Below, piece after piece: positions 29,367 to 34,872 of a DNA stretch of 34,872 nucleotides; position 1 is the stretch's first letter; every line of letters starts with the position of its first letter. The position numbers were made by a program, and so were the translations under genes. This DNA comes from a virus. Below the pieces are notes generated by a model. That model was not told where the DNA came from, ran no database searches, and saw only the letters and a list, made by a program, of their open reading frames with translations. The stretch covers positions 1 through 34,872 of the IMG/VR virus record IMGVR_UViG_3300044811_000035; one strand, given 5' to 3'.

Positions 29367-29692
29367 CCCAGCGAGACACCGTCCTTCAGCTACTCCGCCA
29401 GGCCGGCCCGCAGGGAGTTCACACGTTTGAGTTGCGCGGCCAGTTCATCGGCAATCCGTCGCAGCGCATCGCCGAACTCGAGGCGCTCGGTCACCCGATC
29501 TCGCATACCCGGGAACGGTTGCACGGCCAAGCGACGGGCACGCGGTACAGGTTGGTCTCGGGTGCGGCGTCTGCCGTGTCCCTGGGGGGAACGCACGGTC
29601 ATGCACCGGCCGGCGTCGCACCCGAGAGCACCCTGTTCGACCCCGCCGAGGGCAGCCGCACGTTGTCGCCCTATGACAAGGAAGCCGCGTGA
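29363..29692 (+). CDS. Winged-helix DNA-binding protein (109 aa)
   Basis: GTG start in a GTGA overlap. Residues 1-70 show a winged helix: TQRDTVLQLLRQAGPQGVHT, then FELRGQFIGNPSQRIAEL as helix-turn-helix and EALGHPISHTRERLHGQATG, TRYRLVS as the wing. Such small phage proteins are common next to replication genes and are thought to bind the origin or regulate early genes. The rest is low complexity. Confidence 0.62.
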   Translation: MTQRDTVLQLLRQAGPQGVHTFELRGQFIGNPSQRIAELEALGHPISHTRERLHGQATGTRYRLVSGAASAVSLGGTHGHAPAGVAPESTLFDPAEGSRTLSPYDKEAA

Positions 29693-30186
29693 CGTTCACG
29701 ACCGACCAACGCGTCGTGCAGTACCGCGAAGCGATCGACGGCCATGTTGTCGGCAAACGCCTCGTCGACGCCGAGACCTCGTTCGTCAACTACATGGTCA
29801 CCAGCAGCCCCGATCACATGCGGGCTGTTGTCGTGAAGGTGTTGGCGCGGGAGGGCTTTTCGCACGCCGCGTTGGCCGCCGGTGCTGGCCTCACCGACGA
29901 CGAGAGGCTGACGCTTCCGGCGCCCGATCGCGGCGTCCATGACCGTGTCACCGCGCTGCGCGCGCTGCCCTACAGCGAGTACCTCAAGACCGACCACTGG
30001 CAGCTCACACGGCACGCCACGCTCCGCCGCGCGAACTACCGCTGCCAGATCTGCGGAGAGACAGACGGGCTCGAGGTCCACCACAACACCTACGAGCGCA
30101 GGGGCGAGGAACTGCCGACCGATCTGTTCGTGCTCTGCGCCGCGTGCCACCAGCTGTTTCACGAGCACGGGAAGCTGGCAGCGTGA
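29689..30186 (+). CDS. HNH nuclease-like protein (165 aa)
   Basis: GTG start in a GTGA overlap. The C-terminal half is an HNH/zinc domain: YLKTDHWQLTRHATLRRANY, CQIC (Cys119, Cys122), LEVHHNTYERRGEEL (His131-His132 with Asn133), and LCAACHQLFHEH (Cys150, Cys153 and His residues). The double CxxC binds structural zinc, the HHN is the catalytic centre. The N-terminal 80 residues are helical and unrecognised. Distinct from the terminase-linked HNH gene; may act in DNA processing or as a homing-type nuclease. It does not interrupt another gene, so homing is not evident. Confidence 0.78.
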   Translation: MTFTTDQRVVQYREAIDGHVVGKRLVDAETSFVNYMVTSSPDHMRAVVVKVLAREGFSHAALAAGAGLTDDERLTLPAPDRGVHDRVTALRALPYSEYLKTDHWQLTRHATLRRANYRCQICGETDGLEVHHNTYERRGEELPTDLFVLCAACHQLFHEHGKLAA

Positions 30187-31055
30187 CCGGCCGCACGACA
30201 TGGTGGGCGAAGGACGCCGCCTGGCTGCGCCGCGAACTGATCGTCGAGCTCGGCGAGGAGTTCGGTGCCGCAGGACCGCTCGTGATGGATGCGCTGTCGT
30301 CGTGGGCGCAGGAGCAGCGCGCCGGCGGAACCGTCCGCGGCGGGTTCCGCACCCTCGCCCGCGAGACCTTTGTTACGCCGTGTTCGGCTGAGTCCATCGT
30401 TTCTCGCGCAGCGGCAATTGGGGCCCTAGACGACCTCGAACTCGACGCTGATGGCCGCAGGTTCGTCTGCCGAGTGAGCGGCTGGAAGGCTGATTCTGTC
30501 CGTGGACGGGCCGCTATCAGGATGGCAGAAATGCGGGCAGATGCAGGCGAAACGCCCGATCCAGACGACGAGGACTCACCCGAACAAGACCTAACAGACC
30601 GTGACTTGTTACGCCCTGTTACGCCGAGTGCCCTACCAGACCAGACCATAGAAGAAGAAAACAACAACGTCTCGCCGGCACGGCTCGACGAGGCCCGCCA
30701 ACGAATCCAGGGCGAACAGATCCAGCAGGTCTTCGACGAATGGATCAACGCGACCGGCAAGACCTCGCGCACCATCCTCGACGAAAAGCGCCGCAGGAGA
30801 ATCCGCAACGCCCTGAAGACCTACCCCCTCGACGAAGTCCTCGCAGCTGTCCGCGGGTGGCGCAACTCGCCGCACCACCGCGGCGAGAACTCCACCGGCA
30901 CCGTCTACAACGACCTCGACCTCCTTCTGCGCGACAACGCCAACATCGAACGCTTCCGCGACCTCGACACCAACCCTCCCGGTCGTTCGACCGAAGAGGC
31001 GCCAGCCGACCGGGCAGCCAGGTTCAACGCCCGGTACGGAGACAGCGCCGCATGA
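30183..31055 (+). CDS. Replication initiator / helicase loader-like protein (290 aa)
   Basis: GTG start in a GTGA overlap with the HNH gene. The N-terminal domain (about 1-115: WWAKDAAWLRRELIVELGEE, FGAAGPLVMDALSSWAQEQ, ETFVTPCSAESIVSRAAAIG) is like the winged-helix half of phage replisome organisers. A long acidic linker follows. The C-terminal domain (IQQVFDEWINATGKTSRTIL, RRIRNALKTYPLDEVLAAV, RGWRNSPHHRG, then YNDLDLLLRDNANIERF) is the part that in such proteins contacts the helicase. Position directly before the DnaB gene with an ATGA overlap strongly supports this role. Confidence 0.72.
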   Translation: MTGRTTWWAKDAAWLRRELIVELGEEFGAAGPLVMDALSSWAQEQRAGGTVRGGFRTLARETFVTPCSAESIVSRAAAIGALDDLELDADGRRFVCRVSGWKADSVRGRAAIRMAEMRADAGETPDPDDEDSPEQDLTDRDLLRPVTPSALPDQTIEEENNNVSPARLDEARQRIQGEQIQQVFDEWINATGKTSRTILDEKRRRRIRNALKTYPLDEVLAAVRGWRNSPHHRGENSTGTVYNDLDLLLRDNANIERFRDLDTNPPGRSTEEAPADRAARFNARYGDSAA

Positions 31056-32317
31056 CCGCCCTATTCGATCACGACGTGGAACGCACCGTCGCCGCGACCT
31101 GCCTGTTCTCGCCAGCCGTCACGACCCGGCTGATGGCCGACCAGGGCATCCGGCCCAGCCACTTCCACCACCAGGACCTCCGCCAAGCCTTCGAGGTCCT
31201 CGCCGCCCTCAGCGACCGCGGCCAAGCGATCGACCCGCTCATCGTCCGCAACGAGCTCGACCGCGCCGGCCACCACAACCCGCAAGGCCTCGTGTCCTAC
31301 CTCCTCGATGGGCCGATCGAACCGTCGACCGTTGCCAGCCACGCCGACCGGATCGTCACGCTCGCCGACTGGCGCCGCCGCACCATCGCCGCGACCGAAA
31401 TGACGAATGCGGCACAGGCAATGAACGACGAAGCGTTCACGCTCGCGACACGCCGCCTCGACGATAACGCCGCCCCCACCAACGCGACGTACACCCCCAA
31501 CCGGTGGGCCGCCCTGCTATACGAGCAGATCGAGGGCCGCGACGCAGCCAACGCCATCCCGCTGCCATTCCCCATCCTCAACGACCCGCTCGACGGCGGC
31601 ATCCGCCCCGGCGAACTCATACTCCTCGCCGGCTACACCAGCCACGGCAAAAGCATCCTCGCCGACCAGATCCTCGACCACGCCGCCCACCACGGCGCAC
31701 GAGTCCACCTCTACATGACCGAGATGACCGCTGCGCAACGCGGACTGCGTCTCCTGGCCCGCAAGACCGGCATCTCGATGCGCAACATCAAACGCGCCAA
31801 CGAACTTCCGCAACGCGACATCGACCGTCTCCTCGCCGAGCTCGAGCTGCTGCCCTACGGCTGCACAATCGCCGCCGGCTGGCCGATCGAAGATGTCTGC
31901 CGCGACATCCGCCGCAACCGGTGGGACCTCGTCGTCATCGACCTCATCCACGGATTCAAGTACACCGACGAGCGCGACCTCTCGACGATCAGCCAAGCGA
32001 TCCTGCACACCACCAAGGCGTCCAGCAATGAGCACACGGGCACCGCCATCGTCGCCGTCGCACACCTCAACGCCAACCAGCAACGCGACAGCGGCCGCAG
32101 GCTCGCCCGGCCACGCCCTGGCCTGCATTCAATCAAGGGCGCGTCGAGTCTCGCGCAGGACGCCGACGTGGTCATGTTCGTCTGGCAACAAGACGACGAC
32201 GAGGGCGTCCCGTCGGGTGAGGGCGAGATCTGGCTCGCGAAGTCTCGGCAGGGCGGCTACGCCTCCCAGGCCGTCCATCTCAACGGGCAGCGCATGCGCT
32301 TCGAGGCAGCGGCATGA
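31052..32317 (+). CDS. dnaB: Replicative DNA helicase (DnaB family)
   Basis: 421 residues from ATG 31052 (ATGA overlap; the frame upstream to 30740 is a shadow). The N-terminal domain (DVERTVAATCLFSPAVTTRL... SHFHHQDLRQAFEVLAALSD) is the DnaB primase-binding half. The RecA-like domain starts at about 170: PLPFPILNDPLDGGIRPGEL, Walker A GYTSHGKS (residues 194-201), a Walker B region WDLVVIDLIHGF, HLNAN, then GASSLAQDADVVMFVWQ and EGEIWLAKSRQGGY. It unwinds DNA at the phage fork as a hexameric ring. Shorter than bacterial DnaB (about 450), usual for phages. Confidence 0.92.
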   Translation: MTALFDHDVERTVAATCLFSPAVTTRLMADQGIRPSHFHHQDLRQAFEVLAALSDRGQAIDPLIVRNELDRAGHHNPQGLVSYLLDGPIEPSTVASHADRIVTLADWRRRTIAATEMTNAAQAMNDEAFTLATRRLDDNAAPTNATYTPNRWAALLYEQIEGRDAANAIPLPFPILNDPLDGGIRPGELILLAGYTSHGKSILADQILDHAAHHGARVHLYMTEMTAAQRGLRLLARKTGISMRNIKRANELPQRDIDRLLAELELLPYGCTIAAGWPIEDVCRDIRRNRWDLVVIDLIHGFKYTDERDLSTISQAILHTTKASSNEHTGTAIVAVAHLNANQQRDSGRRLARPRPGLHSIKGASSLAQDADVVMFVWQQDDDEGVPSGEGEIWLAKSRQGGYASQAVHLNGQRMRFEAAA

Positions 32318-32559
32318 GCGGCGAGATCGACACCGTCCTGCTCGCCGCTCAGCAGGCCCTGCGCGACCTCGAGCGGCAGACCGAACAGGCGCACGAACGA
32401 CGCGCTATCGCGTTCGCGCTGGCCGCTGAGAAGGGCAAGACCAGCGGTGACATCGCCAGGCTTGTTGGGACGCCGCCGGCCACCGTGAGGTACGCGATTC
32501 AGAATGGTGCCCGGCTGATCCGCAGGCGCCGCTGGCTGGATGAGGGGCGCGCCGCATGA
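32314..32559 (+). CDS. Small HTH protein (81 aa)
   Basis: ATGA overlap on both sides. An N-terminal helix (LLAAQQALRDLERQTEQAHERR) is followed by AAEKGKTSGDIARLVGTPPA, TVRYAIQNGARLIRRRRW, a compact helix-turn-helix with basic recognition end. Likely a DNA-binding regulator of the replication/integration genes. No specific family. Confidence 0.62.
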   Translation: MSGEIDTVLLAAQQALRDLERQTEQAHERRAIAFALAAEKGKTSGDIARLVGTPPATVRYAIQNGARLIRRRRWLDEGRAA

Positions 32560-32834
32560 GATTCGACGAGTACCCACTCTTCGAGGACAGGCTGGCAGCC
32601 GAGTCGACAAAGTCGCTCGTCCTCGACGCCATGTTCTACGTCAAGAGCGGCGGCATCGACCGCGACACCATCAACCGCTACTTCGTGGAGTCCCTGCCGC
32701 TCCTGCGCAGCCTGAGGGTCCAGTTCATCTTCGCGATCTCGCCGAAACAGAACCGCCAGCCGGCCTACGACCCTGAGACCGTCGCACGGGAACTCGCGAG
32801 ACGCTCCCATGCCAAGCACGGAGCGAAGTCATGA
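32556..32834 (+). CDS. Hypothetical protein before integrase (92 aa)
   Basis: ATGA overlaps at both ends. Residues 1-70 are mixed helix/strand (YPLFEDRLAAESTKSLVLDA, INRYFVESLPLLRSLRVQFI) and the C-terminus is basic. No motif recognised. Because it is directly coupled to the integrase it might be an accessory factor for recombination, but nothing in the sequence shows this. Confidence 0.58.
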   Translation: MRFDEYPLFEDRLAAESTKSLVLDAMFYVKSGGIDRDTINRYFVESLPLLRSLRVQFIFAISPKQNRQPAYDPETVARELARRSHAKHGAKS

Positions 32835-33847
32835 GCGCGGTCGAGACGGTCGACGCGTTGACGCTCGCTCAGGCAGCGCGCATCATGCGCGAAGCCGTGC
32901 GCGACAAGACCTACCTGCTGTACCCGCTCGGCCAGGAAGCTGGCGAGTACCTGCGCCACAAGCGCAAGCGACTGACCGACAGCAGCTACACCGACTACGA
33001 AAACAGCCTCGACAAGTTCGCGCGCTACTTCCCCGACCTCCAACTCGCAGACCTCGAACCACCGGTCGGGACTAGCCGCCTCGAGGAATTCCTTGACCAC
33101 CAATACGGCGACCTGTCGCCGCGGACCTACAACAAGAACCTGTCGATCCTGCACGACTTCTGCAAGCAGGCCGTCCTCCGAGGCAAACTCCGCGGCGACC
33201 CGACACTCCCAATCGAGCGGGCCAAAGCCCGCGGCGTCTACCGCACCACCTTCACCGCAGACCAGCGCCGCGCGATCATCGCAACACAGCCCGAGCTCCG
33301 CGACCGCATCTGCCTACGCCTGCTCCTTGACTACGGACTGCGGAAAGGGTCGCTCAAGGCGATCCGGTTTCAGCACTTCGACCATGTGCGCAAGCGGCTG
33401 ACGATCTTCGCGAAGGGCGGCAAGGTCCGCAACCTCCCTGTCCCCGACCCCGCGTTCTGGCACGACCTCGAGCGACTCATCCTCGACACCCAGGCCGAGC
33501 CGCACTGGTACCTGCGACCCACGTCGCGCGGCAACCAGGCCTACCGGCGCCTCGTTCACGACAAGCCGATGGCCGACCATGGCCTGCACAACTGGTGGTA
33601 CGCCTGCCTGACCCGCGCTGGCGTCGTCGCGCAAGGGACCACGAGCGGCGAGCACATGCACAAGGCCCGCCACACCGCCGGCCAGCGCCTCCTCGATCAC
33701 ACCGGCAACCTCAAGGCCGTCCAGAAGCTACTGGGGCATTCGTCGATCACGACGACCGCTGACGTGTACGTCGATTGGGATGACGAGCAGCTCGCGGAGA
33801 GCCTTGCATCAGCTATGGCGCATGAGCGCCGGGAGAACCCCTCGTGA
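32831..33847 (+). CDS. int: Tyrosine integrase
   Basis: 338 residues, ATGA overlap. An N-terminal SAM-like core-binding domain (about 40-130, YLRHKRKRLTDSSYTDYENS, YNKNLSILHDFCKQAVLRG) is followed by the catalytic domain with Arg171 (LLDYGLRKGSL), Lys198 (FAKGGKVR), the HxxR box (His277, Arg280: HMHKARHTAG), His303 (LLGHSSITTT) and nucleophile Tyr313 (ADVYVDW). Box I reads LRKGSL rather than the common ARxSEL, so it is a divergent branch. It recombines attP with attB. Placed at the end of the replication operon rather than beside the repressor. A tRNA/tmRNA 3'-end match lies 46 bases after its stop. Confidence 0.9.
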   Translation: MSAVETVDALTLAQAARIMREAVRDKTYLLYPLGQEAGEYLRHKRKRLTDSSYTDYENSLDKFARYFPDLQLADLEPPVGTSRLEEFLDHQYGDLSPRTYNKNLSILHDFCKQAVLRGKLRGDPTLPIERAKARGVYRTTFTADQRRAIIATQPELRDRICLRLLLDYGLRKGSLKAIRFQHFDHVRKRLTIFAKGGKVRNLPVPDPAFWHDLERLILDTQAEPHWYLRPTSRGNQAYRRLVHDKPMADHGLHNWWYACLTRAGVVAQGTTSGEHMHKARHTAGQRLLDHTGNLKAVQKLLGHSSITTTADVYVDWDDEQLAESLASAMAHERRENPS

Positions 33848-34239
33848 ATCATTCCCGCCAAACCCTTATTGCACCCAGTAACGGCGGGGCTAGTGGAGAC
33901 GGCGGGAATCGAACCCGCGCTGAATTCCCGCCGGAGACGATCCTTCAGGGCTGGCTGCTCGCCCTCCGCGACCTGTGTGACCAGGGAGCCACCGCAGCCC
34001 GCGTGACGCTCCCCGGCGACCAGGGCGACGTGAGCGTCTACTACTCACCCGGCAAGGGCGGCAAGGTCATCACGGCGGCCGGCACGCTGGACGTGCCTGT
34101 GGACGCCCTGGACCTGGTCGGCCTCGAGCCCACAGACACGCCCGAGATCCCCGAGCACCTAGCCGCGCTCGTCGCCGCTGGCGCTATCGAGATCGAGCCC
34201 GCTGCCAGTCCGTCGAGTGGATTGGGGCGACCCGAATGA
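33844..34239 (+). CDS. Reading frame running through attP (131 aa, N-terminus doubtful)
   Basis: GTG 33844 overlaps the int stop as GTGA, the coupling used throughout this operon, and the frame continues through the att core (read as GDGGNRTRAEFPP) to 34239, where it overlaps DUF1643 as ATGA. From about residue 30 it is a believable protein (TILQGWLLALRDLCDQG, RVTLPGDQGDVSVYYS, PEIPEHLAALVAAGAIEIE). If the first 25 codons are really used, integration would separate them from the rest. The DGGNRTR stretch is a known by-product of reading tRNA 3' ends, so the true start could lie later (for example GTG 34002). Function unknown. Confidence 0.5.
   Translation: MNHSRQTLIAPSNGGASGDGGNRTRAEFPPETILQGWLLALRDLCDQGATAARVTLPGDQGDVSVYYSPGKGGKVITAAGTLDVPVDALDLVGLEPTDTPEIPEHLAALVAAGAIEIEPAASPSSGLGRPE
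33894..33918 (-). other. Probable attP core: match to the 3' end of tmRNA (ssrA) or a tRNA
   Basis: Read on the minus strand, GCGGGTTCGATTCCCGC (33918-33902) is a perfect T-arm: 5-bp stem GCGGG/CCCGC with loop TTCGATT. It continues CGTCTCCA, the 3' acceptor strand plus discriminator. From memory, this is the same order as the 3' end of bacterial tmRNA (for example Bacillus ssrA), a frequent integration target; a tRNA with acceptor GGAGACG is an alternative. No tRNA or tmRNA body is present on the 5' side (33919 onward), so this is attP, not an intact gene. ATTCCCGCC recurs at 33851-33859 and 33924-33932 and may be arm sites. Confidence 0.7.
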
Positions 34240-34808
34240 GCGTCGATACGGCGCTGTTCGACGCCGACCCGATCCGCAATTGGGCGATCTTCTCCCAGGA
34301 CCGCCGCTACCGCTACAGCCTGGCCCGCGAGTGGAGCGACGGCAGCGAGAGTAACGGGCGCGTCACGTTCATCGGCCTGAACCCCTCGACGGCCGACGAG
34401 ACCGAGGACGACCCGACCATCCGGCGCTGCATCCGCTTCGCCCAGGACTGGGGCTACGGCGGCGTGCGGATGGTCAACCTGTTCGCCTGGCGGGCGACCG
34501 ACCCGCGCGAACTCGCCAAGGCTGAGGACCCGGTGGGCGTCGGCAACGACGAGATCCTGCGCACGCTCGACACCCTTTCGACGCTGATCGTGGCCGCGTG
34601 GGGGTCGCACCCGATGGCAGTCGAGCGCGCCAAGGTCGTCGTGCCGATGCTGCCCGACTTCAAGGTGCTTGGCCTGACCGCCACGGGCCACCCGCGCCAT
34701 CCGCTCTACATGAAGAAGTCGTGCCTTCCGCTGAACCCCCTGACTCTGGAGGCCGTTAGCAGTCCGTTGGTCAACTTTCACCGGCCCGAGGAGGGTCCCG
34801 ATGTTTGA
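34236..34808 (+). CDS. DUF1643 family protein (190 aa)
   Basis: ATGA overlap with the preceding frame. The family signature is clear: YRYSLAREW, then VTFIGLNPSTADETEDDPTI, RRCIRFAQDWGYGGVRMVN, LFAWRATDPRELAKAEDPVG and later VAAWGSHP. DUF1643 proteins are common in phages and mobile elements and in bacterial genomes; their biochemical role is not known to me. The gene overlaps the following start by 8 bases (ATGTTTGA), indicating the next gene is in the same operon. Confidence 0.85.
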   Translation: MSVDTALFDADPIRNWAIFSQDRRYRYSLAREWSDGSESNGRVTFIGLNPSTADETEDDPTIRRCIRFAQDWGYGGVRMVNLFAWRATDPRELAKAEDPVGVGNDEILRTLDTLSTLIVAAWGSHPMAVERAKVVVPMLPDFKVLGLTATGHPRHPLYMKKSCLPLNPLTLEAVSSPLVNFHRPEEGPDV

Positions 34809-34872
34809 GCGGTTCACCGAACGTGCTCGTCATGTCGTCGTGCTCGCCCAGGAAGAGGCCCGGAGTCTCAAG
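34801..34872 (+). CDS. Start of a Clp N-domain protein (ClpC-like), cut by the window
   Basis: Only 24 codons are present: ATG after GAGGAGGG, reading MFERFTERARHVVVLAQEEA and on to RSLK. This is nearly identical to the beginning of actinobacterial ClpC (MFERFT-RAR-VVVLAQEEAR). It may be a full ClpC unfoldase or a stand-alone Clp N-domain protein, which phages and actinobacteria both encode. The overlap with the DUF1643 gene and the attP reasoning favour a phage-borne gene rather than the host chromosome. What lies beyond 34872 would decide. Confidence 0.7.
   Translation, partial: MFERFTERARHVVVLAQEEARSLK

Noticed and set aside
33850-33990. A complete tRNA or tmRNA gene on the minus strand
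   Set aside because: Only the T-arm and acceptor 3' strand are present; no D-arm, anticodon arm or complementary acceptor 5' strand CGTCTCC (+ strand sense) was seen downstream at the expected distance.
33919-34872. Host chromosome boundary (host DUF1643 and host clpC beside a prophage)
   Set aside because: If the right side were host at a junction on this side of the core, the tRNA/tmRNA body should follow directly; it does not. Gene overlaps continue as in the phage. Kept as less likely, not excluded, because the window ends here.

Overview
This window is most of a temperate siphovirus genome (tailed phage, HK97-type capsid) that infects a high-GC actinobacterium. The host inference rests on three things: the very high GC content; a lysis module containing an Rpf-type transglycosylase domain, which is typical of Actinobacteria; and an actinophage-style large terminase with a PRQNGKG Walker A motif. 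The last gene starts like a Clp N-domain / ClpC protein of the kind found in Actinobacteria, including Thermoleophilia. Naming a host order would be a guess.

Layout. 1-2401: small early or accessory genes on the + strand, mostly overlapping by ATGA or TAATG, including an XRE-type HTH fused to an excisionase-like domain. 2402-2535: a gene-free stretch with a large inverted repeat, immediately before an HNH endonuclease, and the best candidate for the cos/packaging region. 2536-6918: HNH, small and large terminase, a small possibly Sm-like protein, portal and scaffold. 7015-9986: major capsid, a decoration-like protein and several small structural or unknown genes. 9986-12730: a 914-residue protein whose C-terminal three quarters are about 34 copies of an 18-20 residue Ala/Thr/Ser/Arg repeat, with no acidic residue over about 712 residues. 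12745-15233: head-tail adaptor, tail terminator-like, HK97 gp10-like and major tail protein. 15233-16008: tail assembly chaperones joined by a -1 programmed frameshift. 16024-22490: tape measure, Dit-like and baseplate/tail-tip proteins. 22487-25285: lysis module with two coiled-coil/one-TM proteins, a membrane-anchored amidase and an Rpf-type lysozyme, closed by a strong terminator.

25383-26937 is the only minus-strand block. It holds a SHOCT-domain membrane protein, a secreted protein, a small unknown gene and an XRE repressor, and looks like the lysogeny/conversion cassette. Divergent from it, 27057-33847 is a tightly coupled + strand early operon: RHH regulator, small TM protein, zinc ribbon, possible annealing protein, PDDEXK nuclease, HNH, replication initiator, DnaB helicase and tyrosine integrase. 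The two transcription units share a 26-bp imperfect palindrome covering both candidate -10 boxes, probably the genetic switch.

Just after the integrase, 33894-33918 matches the reverse complement of the 3' end of tmRNA or a tRNA (T-arm plus acceptor strand) and is the likely attP core. No tRNA body lies beside it, so both flanks appear to be phage DNA. The genes beyond it (131-residue unknown, DUF1643, and a Clp N-domain start cut by the window edge) are therefore probably phage-borne. The core also lies inside a reading frame coupled to int by GTGA, so integration would cut that frame.
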